A DNA stretch of 64,000 nt from Nephrotoma appendiculata. Taxonomy: Eukaryota > Arthropoda > Insecta > Diptera > Tipulidae. Every line of letters begins with the position of its first letter. Positions within the stretch are counted from its first letter, which is position 1. The translations under genes and the position numbers were made by a program. Shown piece by piece: positions 1 through 12,910 of the stretch. The notes beneath the pieces are model-generated. The model was not told the DNA's origin. It made no database searches and saw only the letters and a program-made list of their open reading frames with translations. The stretch covers positions 154,744,872 through 154,808,871 of the forward strand of contig OX371223.1 of the NCBI GenBank assembly GCA_947310385.1, in the 5' to 3' direction.

Positions 1-1130
1 ATGGTTTCATTTTATTAGTTATAATCATTTGGAAACCACGTTTACTCGCCAATTGTTCATAGACAAATTCTGAAAATATTTTTGAGTTTATTTTTTTTAT
101 GTGGATTTAAATTTTTAGTAAATTTTCGTGCTAACTTGTACTAAAATGTATCATTCAATATCTTAACCTTTAGGTGAACTAAAAACCAAATTCAAGACAG
201 TACTTGATAGTTATAAAAGTAACGTATGTAATTTTAATAAATCCATGAAACATTTGCAAATATAGATTCCGCCAAAAAGTACACTATTTGTATCGCATAT
301 ATACTATTGAACCGTCAACATACTACAGGTTTATTATACATCAAAATTGCATTATTAACTAGTCGTTATTCATTTAAATCGAGTAAACTTTAACTGAAAC
401 TGTAAAATGCGTATTCTTGTTTGAAAGACAAAATTATGTAATTTGATTTATTTAATATTTCAAAGATTGATATTGTTACAAATTTACCGTGTCAAATCCA
501 GTTCGTATCACTGGAGTGTGATTATCACAATTTTCGTTGAATAATTGTCTCGCCAATGCTGAATTGTTTACCCATCAAACCAATAGCCGAAATCGTGCCA
601 TCACCCCTCATCTAAGCCGAACAGGATTCAAACTATTGCCTCTGTAGGTTAGATCGTGTAACACAAACCACTGCAACTTCACCTTCATCGTGCACCTCGA
701 GATGCCATCCAAATTTGAAGCTCCCTATGGTCCACGCTATCACAACCCAATCCTTGACGATAATCCACTCCACTGGCACGCCGTACGTCCCTTCCATATG
801 CGGCATCACCTACTCAAACATCACTTTATCCATACTGTCATCTTTGCAAACAGCCATCGCCCTTTTTTAATAGCATTTTTTTAGCTTAACTCTCGATTTT
901 TAGCATCATATAAGGCAGAGATGTCCATAAGGTTGATCGCAATCGACCGGTCGTTTTTTTTAAATTTTAATAATTTGATTGACTGATTTTGACCATTCAA
1001 AATCGAGAATAAAATGATCAGCATACGTGATTGCAACTTTGTAATACTTTGAAAATCAAAAAGTAGATCGTGAAAAAATATTATTTGGAAAAGTAAATCT
1101 TTCACAAAAATTAGTGGACACGCCTGATAG
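1..1130. other. AT-rich flank, no gene recognised
   Basis: No domain or splice-bounded exon is recognisable here. A less AT-rich patch at about 560-850 contains a short open frame, but neither strand gives a recognisable protein. The stretch at about 525-575 resembles 2325-2376, sharing wording such as gaattgttt followed by cccatc, so part of it belongs to a dispersed repeat. Confidence 0.5.
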
Positions 1131-1780
1131 GGTATGTCCCGTTCAATCTTATAGTTGTTCGCACTTCAAATTCCCGGCCGTTTGTATTCCTCTCCCAGAG
1201 GCCATCTTTTATGCGAATCGCCTGGGTTACTGTCTTTCCTCGTTATATTATCAATCCAAAATCGTCGAACCTACCAGGTGATCCGTCGTCAACCCCATTC
1301 ACTTTGACACTAACTTTTCCGGTTCTTACTGACTAAGTAATAAACAGCTCTCTATGAGATGTCAAATAGTTCGTTTCTTTGTTCTTGAACTGTGGAAATA
1401 TCCCGGTTGAATTATTCATCATTTTTGAGCTGGTTCAACCGATTCTCTTTATCCTCTGTCTCCTCCGACTAATGACTCCCACTCCATTATCTTCATCATC
1501 CGGTTTCACTTTATGGATGATGGTGTACAATCATTTCCAACATCTACATCGTTATTTTGCTTCCCAAATATTATGGTTACCTTTTGATCAAATTTCCTCC
1601 CAATGTTTTCGTTGACCATTTTAATTTCATTAATTTCTTGTTTCATCTCTTGCGTCAAATCTTTACTTTGTTGAACAAATTTTTGATGGTTAAACCGTCG
1701 AGCTTCCTCATCTAATGTATTGTAGTCTAGACACTGGCTCTTTCCTATTTCTTTCGGCCAAAAGCTCACGACTCAGCAGC
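1130..1780 (-). pseudogene. Possible retroelement gag-like remnant, unrecognised
   Basis: On the minus strand, 1506-1769 reads as an 87-residue charged, helical segment rich in Gln, Glu and Lys that looks like a coiled coil. Another open minus frame near 1133-1262 encodes a basic segment ending in a stop just after RRVH. Composition is less AT-rich than the surroundings, as in other retroelement pieces of this window. No zinc knuckle, protease or polymerase motif is visible, so the assignment to a retroelement is inference. It could also be an unrelated decayed repeat. Confidence 0.2.
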
Positions 1781-2163
1781 ATTTGCCTTAATTTCTGTGA
1801 CTTGTAGAAGTGTATGTCTTCTAAACTCATTTCTTCTTGGCAAATTCACTTCATATCACTGGATTGTGAATATCATTTTGACGGTTACAACAACAATTCC
1901 CGTAATTTATACCGCTTCCGGAATATTCGGGAAAATACCGGAAATAATCTCTGCAATAATTTGCAAATATATTACGGAATATTTACGACACTGGAATTTT
2001 CCCGAAATATTCCCAATCTTATTTTGCCAACACTAAATGACAATAACGAATAATCTCCACAATTGTTTATTAATTTTTGTATTTCACTTAATACACCATT
2101 TACAATTTTGAATTACCCCACTACTGTCACTTTACACCGCTTATTATTTTTCCGCTACTCACT

Positions 2164-2217
2164 TTGGCCTATATATGTAAGATGGCCTATTTATGTAAGA
2201 TGGCCTATATATGTACA
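2164..2217 (+). repeat. Short tandem repeat, about 18 bp x 3
   Basis: The phrase tggcctatatatgtaaga occurs almost exactly three times in succession, with one base change in the middle copy. It is a small minisatellite without coding relevance. Confidence 0.85.
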
Positions 2218-2399
2218 GATAATATTCTCGACGGTTCTGTTCTAGACTACTATAACGCTACTCTTTAAATCTAGATGTCACTCATCTCACAAAAAAATGT
2301 CATTAATTTTCTAAACTTTAATTGAGCCATTTTCGTTGAAAAAATGTCTCGCCCATTCTGAATTGTTTCCCCATCCATATTTTATATTTTTAGAACATT

Positions 2400-3150
2400 C
2401 ATTAACTTTGCACTTGATTTACTAATCGGGGTGAAAAATCATAGTTTTCCATAATTTCGGATACCTTACTTATTTTTGGCTGAAATCGGTGCAGTTGAAG
2501 TGGCAGCTTCCATAGTAGATTTTTAATTTTATGCAAATATTTTGAAAAGTTTATCATTTATGAGAAAAACGACTATATGATCTATAATAGATTCTAAATT
2601 AAATATGCAACAATATCGGTTCACACATCCGTTTTCAAAAATTTAAACGGAAATGACGATTTTTGACAAAGAAAAGTGTTTTTCAACAAAAATTCGGCCT
2701 TTGTACAGCCCGGACTGATCAGGATGAAACTTCATACTTAAGCTTTTTTTCATAAATTGGGAGATACCAGTGATGTTTGGCCAAAATCAGGAAAAGGGAA
2801 GTGACAGGTTCCCTAGGAGCTTTTTGCAAATGTTTTGAAATACTCGTATAATATAACATTTACGAAAAACAATTAACAACAAAAGTGTTGTAAATTAAGT
2901 TTATAGCAAAATTCGTTCAGGTCATTTTTTTAATATTTACCAGAAATGAAGAGTATTGATAAAAAAAACTTTATTTCACCAAAATTCGAAATCTCTACAG
3001 TCCAGGCGGATTGAGTATTCGGAATAAAATTTTATATTTAAGCTTTTTCCATAAGTTTGGACCTTACGAAATTTGGTGGAAATTTGTGTGAGGGAAGTGG
3101 TAGCTTTCATGTTAGCCTTTTCACGAATGTCAATACAATACTTTATATAG
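2400..3150. repeat. Tandem repeat of about 300 bp, 2-3 decayed units
   Basis: Landmarks recur at a spacing near 300 bases: aagtggcagcttcc near 2498, aagtgacaggttcc near 2800 and aagtggtagctttc near 3096. Each is followed by a tract like tgcaaatattttgaaa and preceded by a block with the words gatgaaacttcatac and aagctttttt. Related single or paired units are seen at 17880-18000, 19300-19400 and 38950-39620. This is a dispersed, partly tandem family with no coding potential that I can recognise. Confidence 0.7.
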
Positions 3151-3178
3151 TTTCCATATATGTGTGATTGATCATACG

Positions 3179-3677
3179 TCAGCTATCCAATTCGTTCATA
3201 ACTGGATCCCAACTCATATCTGTATCAGGTTGCAGTTTATAATATATCTGCTGATTTTGATTGAAGAGCCAACACGACCCCTTGAACTTGTTCAACTTCA
3301 CTTTAAAGTTATTAAATAGAGTTTCATCACCAAATGTGCGGATTTCAAATTTTTCTCGGTATGTGAAGAAGTTAAACGAACTCAAATCGCTATAATTTTT
3401 TGTCTTCAGGTTTTTGGATCGACCATCGATTTTTTTTTATCTCACAAAACTTTTGTGGATATATTTGTCTCATTTTGTTCAGCACACAGTTAACAATTAA
3501 CAAACCAGCATAAATAAGCAAACCAGCATTTCTATAACTCATTGGTTTCTTCAGAACGAATAGAATTTCTGAAATTGACATTGCAGCTAAACAATGTTGT
3601 AGAATTGAGGTTAGCACCAATCGCTCAACACCAACAAACCAAAAGTCGTAAAACACAAAGATGCCATGTATGTCCAT
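3179..3677 (-). pseudogene. Possible PIF/Harbinger nuclease C-terminal remnant
   Basis: Two adjacent minus-strand open segments (3390-3677 and 3179-3385) lie here. The upstream one contains a stretch resembling the C-terminal part of HARBI1-type nucleases, where a region like VLKK..MSYRNAG precedes a hydrophobic helix normally reading as a CxVLHN motif. Here that motif is altered to IVNCVLN. The DDE catalytic residues that should lie further N-terminal are not visible. The match is weak and rests on the order of short motifs only. It may equally be a chance open frame. Confidence 0.2.
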
Positions 3678-3958
3678 GGAGTGCTGGCTGATGTCAAAAC
3701 AAAAATTAATTTAGAAATAGTTGATGATGAAATTGAACAACATGAAGAAGTTGATGACTCTTCTTTTCAATAATTTTAATAATCAAAACTTAATTAATTA
3801 AGTATAGGTATCTTTTGTTATATTGAACATTGAGTTTTTGTATTTTTATTAAATTACAATTAACAATTAAATTACAATTATTACAATTAATTAATTTGTA
3901 TTTTTATTAAATTACAACATTACCGGTTATTATTAATACTACCAGGGCTACCGTGGTA

Positions 3959-4022
3959 ACCAAGGTTGGCGAGGTAGATTACACAATATAATCTACACAT
4001 TTGTCGACACGTAATTTATCAC
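3959..4022 (+). repeat. Dispersed repeat, inverted copy at 61985-62045
   Basis: The block beginning caaggttggcgaggtag and containing ttgtcgacacgta is matched on the opposite strand at about 61985-62045 with about 80 percent visible agreement. This indicates two copies of an unidentified mobile or repetitive sequence 58 kb apart. Confidence 0.55.
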
Positions 4023-4049
4023 GTAGATTACATAGCGATTTTCTGCATC

Positions 4050-7000
4050 CCTGATGTTGACAATGTAGACAAAGTCAGCTACCTAAGAAATGATATTACA
4101 ATCTAAATTTTCTCATTATTTTTTCTTCATTTTACGTAAGTTAGTCTGACAAACTTGCTGTCTAGCTAATAGGTAATCGTTCTATTATCTAAGGGGATAT
4201 ATAAGGTTATAATTTGATATTAAAACACGTAAATTATAAGTTAATATAATAAAATAATACATTAGTAGCATATATTAGTAATTAGTATAATTCGTGAGTA
4301 CCGACTCATACGTTGACCTAACCTAACAGTTATTGGCCGTAAAAGGACGCGATTTTACAACCGTCGCCCTTACTGAGCACCCAATTCCATCATCCAATTC
4401 AGTCTCATCCCTAATGTACTTGGTTGATATTTCATTGGCTTCTATATTTTTGGAAGAAATATAACACTTACAAAATATATTAGTTCGGCCAAATGTCAGT
4501 TTGGGTCATCTGGTGACTATGTTGCTAGGTTTAATAAAAAGTTGTATTTATTGTGAAATTAACGTTTTTATTGTGTGCATGACGCCGATTTTTTTTTTTT
4601 GTTTAACTTTCCGACTGACTAAATTGATGGTTGGCTCATACTGGGTCCCGGTCGAAATGACATATCTGAAACGGCATTTTTCAAAACGATATTTCACAAA
4701 ATGGCATTTTTTAAAACGGAATTAGTCAAAAATGCATATTTCAAAACGATATAGGTACCCAAATTGTAGTGGCGACGTTCATTAATAACTCTAAATATCT
4801 TGAAACTAATATCTTTTATTCGGTTTTTTTCGATAAACCCGATAAATTAAGAAAATACATGCATGAGATATAATGTATTCGAATATGGAGTAATTCCCTA
4901 CGATCATGCAATTGTGGTAACTAACTAGAACTTTGAGGCTCTATATAAAAATTTAGGTGTAGCAGAATATTACATGCATACTAAATCTTCAAATAATTTG
5001 TAATTCCAATGAAGGTAAATACCTTTCTTATAACATACCTACTAAAGTTTTTTTTATATAAAACATTTAGAAGAAATTAGTTATAATCTATTTAAATTCA
5101 TCAATTATATTCCTAATCATTTGTAAATTCAACCCTGCCATAGGAATATGTGAAATTTGATCTTAATCGACTAAGAAATAGACAAGTTCCTTTTCAGTTT
5201 GATTTATCATGAGTTTAATCTAAGAATTATTATAAAGGTAATCAATTAAAAGATTCCATTCTTATGCCGAAATTATGCCGTTCTGAACGCATCCCGCTCA
5301 CCAGCGAGCAATTAAAATTTGTTAAATAAATTAAGATTAATAAATCACCATAATTCTAATTGGAGATTGAACATCTGAACTAACTTTACAGGTTAGAACT
5401 GAATATCAGGCGTGATTTGATTTCTGAATATTAGAGACATCTTTCAGTGACTAGCATGAACTGACCACTAATTTAGTTAGAAATGTTAGCCGTGTTTTTT
5501 TGAAAAACAGTTCGATATTAAATCTTTTTTTTTAAATATCTTAGATGAATTTACATGACACAAAGAATCCATCGAAAAAGTTCGGTGGTTTTCTTGTAAT
5601 AATTTTTTGCGATACAAAGAGGCCTGTGTTAATACTGACTAAAGCCGTGCGCCTGACGCCGATTTTTTTTTTTTTTCTAAACTTCTGACTAACTAAAACT
5701 ATTGTTGGTTTTTACAAATTATTTATACGTATCTTTAGGATTCAGAAAACAGAACATGCCTTTTATTTGAACCTGCAAACCTTGGTCAGATTTCTCACTA
5801 GCCGATTCGAAATAATATGAAAACTGTTAAATTTCACTTTATTAAGAAAATTTTATTTAAACTAAAAACGTGATTTGCTTAGTGCTATCTCTGAACGACT
5901 GGTATGAATTAGCCATCAACTCGCGGTTAGTCAGAAGTTTGAACAAGGAAGTCGTCGTGAGGAGCAAAGTATAAACTAACTTCTTCATTTTAGTTCGTAC
6001 CAGTTATCAATAGATGGCGTAAAACGTATTAAACTGGCTACTAGTTATTTATAGTAAGAACGGCTATTTAGTTTAGCAAGACATTTAGACTGTCTGTCAA
6101 AATTAACGGTAGGATTCATACTTAGCCTTAAAATTTGTTAACTTAATTAAAATTAATCAATTTCGGCCATATTGTTAATCGGCTATTGAAAAATCTGGAC
6201 TACGTTTGAGGTTTAGATGTAAATATTATGCATATTCTGGTTTAAAACCATTAGAGACGTTTAACGATTATGAACTCACCTTCATTTTAGTTAGTTGGGG
6301 CATACGCCCATCTCTGGTAGTAACTAACTTATTTGAGTTATTTGTTGTAACTGTATAGTCATATACAGTTAGTTGATGCGCGTCAATTACTAAGCATGAA
6401 AAATCGTTACAACAAGTGATTTAGAGTGTGGCAAATTACCGAGTTCGTAGCTGTAGATGAATTTGGACACGTGTTTTTTCACGAGAGCCTTAAAAAACTA
6501 ACTACATTTTTTTTTATATCAGTATTTAAATTTACTTAGAAAAATATTTGTCTATTTCGGCGGCAAATCATCGAATTCTTCTTTCGATCGGTTGTTGCTA
6601 TTTTTAACCAATTTCATTAATTTATCCATCTGGATGTAAATCTCACGTTTCAATTATCATTCGTTTCGTTTTTTATGTGCGTATACGCTTATATCCATTA
6701 GACATATACTTACTATAAAAATCGAAAGAAACACGCATCATATGAGTTTCGGATTATATTTGTGTCTGATTATCATAATAATAATGAATTATTTAAATAG
6801 TTTTTGGTTAGTTTTTTGTACAAATCTCAAATTACATAATAGTGTGTACACATAAACCGTGTTTAAATATATAACATGAAAAGGTATAAATGGCTACCTT
6901 GAAACTTTTTCTAGTATGTACACCAGTGTATATTGAAAAGAATTTCTTACCATCTGCACGAGACGATGATGATGATGATGACGGTGCTAAGATACTGATC

Positions 7001-9290
7001 ATGTTTTGTTATAAAACCCCAAATAACAAAAATTGCATAACGGCCTCTATACATATTTCAATTAATTAGCGTACCTTTCATAATTTGTTATTTCTACATT
7101 ATGACGCGCGGGTCAAAATCTGTTTACAAATTTAAACAATTGGTCCATACCTCACATTTCCGATTAATTCTCAAATTTTTTACAAAAAATACTAAATGAT
7201 CGAAAAAGGAAACGTACACATCTGTAATTCAAATCCGATAACGTAATGGACCAAATAAAACGTTGGATAATTAAAATGTTCTAAAAGCAGATGTTACATT
7301 TTCTTCTCGTGTAGGTGGTTATGGTTATCATTAAGAGTCTTTAATTAATTTTATGTGATGATCGATTTTTTTTTTTTATATATATAGTTTGAACGTTCAT
7401 CACTAGCGACGATGGCGCTATTTTCGTTTTACTTGAAATTACATAACGGCCAAAAACGATCATTAAAATTTTAGTTTTATACTCGATTATCTCAATCGCT
7501 TTGTAGTCTTATGACCGGCGTTCAATTAAAAAAAATTCAAGATTATAGGTTATGATGTAATATTCAAAGTACAGAAGATTTATTTAGAATAACAATATAA
7601 TCCGATAGAGTCAAAATATGACAATACGTTTATCAAGTTGTCATTAAATTAGAATTATGTATACTCTAGACAAGCCCAACCCATGTGTAATATACATGTA
7701 GGTTTTGACGAAACTGCTCGCATCACCGGATATTTTCTACACCGGAAAGGTGTATTGTTTTAAGTTTACAGATCTAACCAACAAATTTTACAAAAAATTA
7801 TCCAAGTTTAAAATAACACAACAGGAGCATAAATAAATATATAATTTTTTTTTGTATATCACAGTTCTACCGATTTCATGGAATTATGTATATACCTCAA
7901 CAAAAATCCTTAAACAAAAGGATCTTTATTAGGTTTTTTTTACCTTCTTTTGTGTATTCGGTACCTAGAAAAATGTTGTGTTTGCTCCTTTTATAAAATT
8001 GTTTATACATTTATAAATAGGACAGGTGTGTTTGTCGGCTGATTACAATCAGTATGCACACAACCGAAATATGGTAAAGGCAAAAATAAAATCAAAAAAA
8101 AATTTACCCTACAACCCATAAAGATCATTACACTAATTAAAAATTATATCGACCAATAAATCACCACGTGCTTCTTTTGTAATTTTAAATAATTAACTAA
8201 ATTTATTTATTTTAAACTATTATTTATAATCTTGAAACGGAAATACTACTAACATATTGAACTCAGGCGTTAGATTTAATTTTAATTTATTTGATATGTC
8301 GATGAGTTGAGGAGACGATGATGCTGCGCGTCTCGTAATCTATATAAAAATAATTTTTATTAACAACTTAAATAATCAATCATATTTTGACATCCGTACT
8401 TAATTCGCCATATTGTTTCATAAAATAACTCGCGTTTCGTTTGATTAATGCGCGCACAATTTTTGGTGTTAAAGTTCAACACTATTCCGGTCCCGTACCC
8501 ATAAAGCATAAATAAGTAGGTGAATATATGTATATAAAAATGGGAAATTGCGATTTTTTTTTTAATATCACAAAACAATTTAATAATGTTAATAAAATAA
8601 ATGGATTTAAATACGGCTTAGAAATAACCAATAAATGTGTTGTGTTGAGTGATGAGATCATCGATTACATGAAAATGTGTACGGGTGTTTGTTGTGCTAT
8701 TATGGTGAAATTAATATTAATTTATATTGTAGCACTATATACAATAAAAACTATTAGTTATGCTTTTTGGGTATTTAGCTAAAACCAACAAATTAATGAG
8801 TCATGTTGAAATAATAAGTTTACTTTAAAAATTTGCAACAGTTGTTAATCAAAATGCTAATCGGATTTTTATAGTGTACATTTCCTAGTTTAGTTCTAAT
8901 TTTTATAGCAAATACACCATTTATACATTAAAGTACAAATTTAATAATGTTTAACCATTCATTTTTTTTATTTGCAGGTAAACAAAACTGTACCTCGAAT
9001 AGGGCTACGAGGCAGAATTGCGACCATGTAATTTACTGGTTTCGGCAAGTACATAATCTTGACGCCTTTCGTCATTAAAATCAATGATTTACGTATAGTT
9101 TTTAGAAAAATGAAATACAGAAGAATTTTTTTAGTCATTTCATCAATTTGAACAACATGTCAATCAAATGTAAAGCAAAATACTAACCTAAATCCAGCAG
9201 TATTTTTAGAAGAGGTAGAAATTTGTAAATTTGTTCAAACATAAATATTGGGATACTGAACGTTTTGGAATATACTTACAGTATATACAG
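4050..9290. other. AT-rich region without recognisable genes
   Basis: No coding domain is recognised over about 5 kb. Small features include a run of short degenerate units with aaaacggcattttt at 4660-4760, a direct repeat around the words gacgccgatttttttt at 4580 and 5655, and a GAT trinucleotide run at about 6967-6984. The only functional candidate is the joined splice acceptor and donor at 8977/8978, listed separately. Confidence 0.5.
8950..8985 (+). promoter_or_regulatory. Candidate recursive (zero-exon) splice site 1
   Basis: A pyrimidine-rich tract (cattcattttttttatttgcag) ends in CAG at 8975-8977 and is followed immediately by gtaaac, a plausible 5' splice donor. A juxtaposed acceptor and donor is the signature of ratcheting or recursive splice sites known from very long Drosophila introns. 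The donor departs from the ideal GTAAGT at its last two positions. There is no open exon after it that I can recognise. Chance occurrence is possible in AT-rich DNA. Confidence 0.4.
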
Positions 9291-9292
9291 GG

Positions 9293-9310
9293 TGTTCGGG
9301 TTTGCGATTC
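9293..9310 (+). repeat. Possible transposon end, TA + CAGGGTGTTCGG
   Basis: The sequence tacagggtgttcggg looks like the terminal motif of insect DNA elements that begin CAGGGTGT next to a TA. I did not find a matching inverted end nearby, so this is an isolated terminus or a chance match. A related word, tacagggtggaacacg, is at about 43384. Confidence 0.25.
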
Positions 9311-9630
9311 TAATCCATTATTAGGTGATCCTTTGGGTTTTAAACCATCTTAGTTACAGGGAGTTGAGATGGAAAGTTTTATCCAAGAAATTCATGTACG
9401 CAATTATTAAATTACACCTGAAGCATTACTTTCCCATTATTGCAGATAAGTGCCCACAAATTGATATTTTTTGGAAAGTACTTGTTTTTATTATAAACAC
9501 CTCCTACAGTCGAGCATATGAGAATACTATATAACATTCTGAAATGATATGTTTTGACATTCTATTTCCCAGTTCATTACTTTGGCTTCTTACCCATTTT
9601 CAAATAATTATACCCCTCCTTCCTTTATTT

Positions 9631-9834
9631 TTACTTTATTTTAATTTCTTTTACAATATCACTCAGAGTACGATCAAGCGTTTCAAGTGCATTTTTATGT
9701 GCCATTATACCAAACGTGAACTGAATGACAACCAATGTTCGAGAACAATCGATGGTGACAGCACTGAGAAAAGGTATTGTTGTTGTAAATGAGAGAGACG
9801 GATAAATAATTATTGTGTTCCGATGCACAAACAC
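9631..9834 (-). pseudogene. Helitron Pif1-like helicase fragment
   Basis: The minus-strand frame contains a segment reading MAHKNALETLDRTL. This corresponds to the strongly conserved region just after the Walker B (DE..M) of the Pif1-type helicase in Helitron RepHel proteins, usually written as MAHKxALExLDRTL. The residues before it no longer give a clean DE box. Nothing downstream continues the helicase. The piece lies about 3 kb from a Walker A fragment on the same strand (12785-12806), whereas the two motifs are normally under 100 residues apart. The gap is filled by a Ty3/gypsy pol remnant, so I interpret the two as halves of one interrupted Helitron. Confidence 0.65.
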
Positions 9835-9949
9835 AACATCCCTCCCTCACAAGTTGATGAATTCTTGTTGAACGACGTTGTCGAAGAAATGATTGTTGAG
9901 GACTGTATGTAGCAAACTCGCTGACCCGAGGCCTCAGCGTGTAAGAAGC

Positions 9950-12110
9950 AGTTATTAAGTGATCTTACCATTGCATCGACAGTCCCTTGTTCAATGCTTT
10001 CTGGCTACTATTTCATTGAAAAAAATTCTTTAAGCGCTAGAATCGTATATTTTGTATTAATGTCTAGCATCATGACGTATAGATGTCGAGAGAAAACATC
10101 CACACATCATCTAGAAACGGCCCAGTAAAGTCGATATGTAACTGGTTGTTACTATTGGCCAACTTTCGAACACCCATTTGGGATTCGGAGCAACCTCATT
10201 TCTTCACTGACCGAACTGAAGTATTTAACATTTATTAAAAGTTTAGCTCCACAAATTAACAAATTACAAAATTTTAGTTACACAATAAAAATTCCATCAT
10301 ATCACTAAAAATTCTCGAAAGTATCTCCGTGTCGGTATATCCAAACTTGCATAGATATCTCTAGAATTATGTTTTAACGGCTATAAAACATCTACGAGAC
10401 CGAGTGTAACGTTCTATAACGTTGGATCAATAAAACCCCCAATTTTTTATTTTCAATTTATCGCTTTTTATTTTCTTGTAATAATCGGTTTTTAATGATA
10501 CAAATTAAAAATTCAACCCTGCTGTATTTTTATGGTAGAGCTGCACTTTTATTTTATTGTGTTACTATACACTTTTATTATTTGTTAATTTACGCAGCTA
10601 CACTTTTGATGAATGTTAAATGCTTCAGTCCGGTCAGTGAAGATATGAGCATGCCAGAAGGTTGCTCCGAATCCAAGAAAAGTGTACGAAAGTTGACCAA
10701 TAGTAACAACCGGTGATATAAGCTCTGTGGTTTCGAATTAATTTCCGATGTTCGGCAATCGGAAAAATCTATGGAAAAAGAAAACGTTATTGAAAATAGA
10801 AATGGAATTTCTTCTTACAAGAAATTTCTAAATATTTCGATTTTGAGTAGAGTATGGCCATCGTTCCTTCAACGGTTTCTGCAGTAATTTGTTTACTGTC
10901 CACAGGAAACTCTTCCAACATTTCGTTATATACTTAGTTTATTTGACTCGCATACTCTTCACGATCAAACTTCACCTTAGACTGCCTTGTACTTGATAGT
11001 ATACTGGTATCACATGAGAAATACAGCCAAACGCTGTAGATGAGTGGCTGTCATCACTGGCAAGCCTTTTTCTGGGTGAAACAGTGTTATGAGAGGCTTA
11101 TGATCCGGCACTCCATCACAAATAGCTTCTTTGGCAATCTGACTATATTTTGTCTGATGATCATCAAGCGTCTTCAATAAAACGCTATCGGAAACTCCTT
11201 TCTAAAATCAGTACCCCTACTCCGTGATTTGGGGCATCTGTGGCTAGCAAGAGTGGCATAGTCACGCTGATAGACAAGCTGAGACGCTTTCACAATGGAA
11301 TTCTTTATTTGACAAAAATAATTTTCTTACTCTTTTGATCAATAAAACAATTTTCTTACGCAATGTATTAAAGCGAGCTTGAGGGATTCATTCAAAATAT
11401 GCCGTCATCTGCTCAATGGATCGCCGAAATATTGTTAACGCCCTAGTTATTCTAAACTGCATACTTAGATGGTAGAACAGTCCAAATAGTTCCGAAACTT
11501 ATTGAAATAACTCCTCATCTTTCGGAATTGGATATTGGTCGATTTAGAGTAGATAGTTTCAGAACTCAGTTACTTTTTGTTAACTTAACGAACAACGATG
11601 AGTGTGGCCCATGGACTGGTTGGAGGACGACAAGAGAAACCAGACGGTCAATCTCGTTTTAATCTTCGGCATCTGTTCAATAGTAAAGTATGGGCCTTGA
11701 ATCATTTCGGCGTAGCATCAGGTTTCAAGGTTAAGTGGGATTTGAATTGATTACAGTGACCCAAACCATAGGTTTAAAAATTCAGGAGTATTTTTTACAC
11801 AGATCATCAAATTTTGTTTCCCAATTACACGAATTAGAAAACAAATACTTTTCTCACTTCAATACGCTGAATTTGAAGAGCGGATACATCGAACTAGTTC
11901 ATTCCCTCCATTGGCTGCAGTCACAAGTATTAGCAATTCCATCTGGAATACCTCGCACTGGCACCTGAATATTACTATAGGTAGCTTGTGTTAATCATCG
12001 TAACTTTCGGCTGGTTAAATTTACAAATCATGGTAATTGTTGCTCCGGTGGCAACTAAAATTTTTGAAGCTTTCCGTTAATTATTACTGTCACGAAAAAA
12101 TTCTTACCAT
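9950..12110 (-). pseudogene. Ty3/gypsy retrotransposon pol remnant (PR-RT-RH-IN)
   Basis: Read on the minus strand, gypsy pol motifs follow each other in the normal order but in shifting frames with many stops. About 11880-12110 has a protease-like segment with VATGATITMI, where the catalytic Asp of DTG is Ala. About 11480-11660 has an RT N-terminal segment starting EIDRLVS and containing LQPVHGPHSS. About 10960-11275 has RNase H with LLATDAPNHGVGVL and the later DHKPLITLF and LPVMTATHLQR motifs. About 10075-10240 has an integrase start resembling HIDFTGPF. The RT palm with its YxDD is not found. The element is clearly dead. Its position between two Helitron fragments suggests insertion into that element. 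Confidence 0.7.
10600..10740 (+). repeat. Inverted partial copy of the gypsy integrase segment
   Basis: This stretch is the reverse complement, with substitutions, of about 10130-10260. For example, cgaaagttgaccaatagta mirrors tactattggccaactttcg. On the + strand it reads a basic, Cys- and Ser-containing segment as found around the integrase zinc finger of gypsy elements. It indicates either a second truncated element inserted in the opposite direction or a local inverted duplication. Confidence 0.65.
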
Positions 12111-12769
12111 TACGCTCCATTTAATTTGATTAAACTTTAAAATATTTTTGACATTCGGCAGCCCGGACATAAAAGTTGTTTTATTTGACATAATCCTATT
12201 ACACTTCGATTGCAGCGGAACGACTGAGCATTAGTTTGAGTTTGTCTACCTCGAGTGTTCAACACATTCACGTTTCAAATGAATTTCGTGTTCGTTCTTC
12301 AAAATACTCATCGCATGCTGGGTACTTTCGTGAGCTTGGGCAATTGGAATGATGACATCCAAGCTGGGGTTACCTTTTTGTAAGATCGATGTTCGTACTG
12401 GCTCGTGAAGGATATGTTATACTATAATATGTCGAATGGTGAAATCAGAATAAATTTTCTTACATACTGTGCATTTGAACTCACATTATGCAGCGACTTC
12501 CTTTAAATTAACGATCTAACTTGCATACCTATCTACACTACTCATTTTCGACAAGAACTTGAACAGGGATGACAACAACAGATTTGGTGAAATATTCTGT
12601 CAATCTTTTATCGATTTCATTTAACGGTCGGAACTTTCCTCGCCGTACATTTAATGATATTATGATACATGCCGATTCTGGCCTACACTTCACCTATTTT
12701 GACAAAATCGAAAATAAATTTTTTTACAGGACATTAATCTTACAATTCTTCAATTTTTTTATCTTCGTA

Positions 12770-12910
12770 AATTAAGAAGTAATTTTTTCCAGTGCCTCCA
12801 GGTAAATCAAGAAAAATACCTCCTCCGTTACTGTTGGTTATGTATTGCATCACTTTAGTGTATATCAGTCTTTTATCATAACTGGTCAGCGTCGTAATGT
12901 TGTTCTCGTG
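12770..12910 (-). pseudogene. Helitron helicase Walker A fragment
   Basis: The minus strand reads a segment like FLDLPGGTGK with NGGG just before it, matching the region around the nucleotide-binding loop of Helitron Pif1-like helicases (family form: NGG..FLDAPGGTGKT). The Walker A codons sit at about 12785-12806. The Thr after GK is replaced by Asn, so nucleotide binding would be impaired even if the frame were intact. The preceding residues, with a YDKRLIY-like run, also fit the family. It lies on the same strand as the Rep-like piece at 13536-13819 and the helicase piece at 9631-9834. Confidence 0.6.

Noticed and set aside
12783..12815. A further acceptor-donor look-alike (cctccaggtaaat) on the + strand
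   Set aside because: It is the complement of Helitron Walker A codons and has a weak pyrimidine tract, so I attribute it to the transposon.
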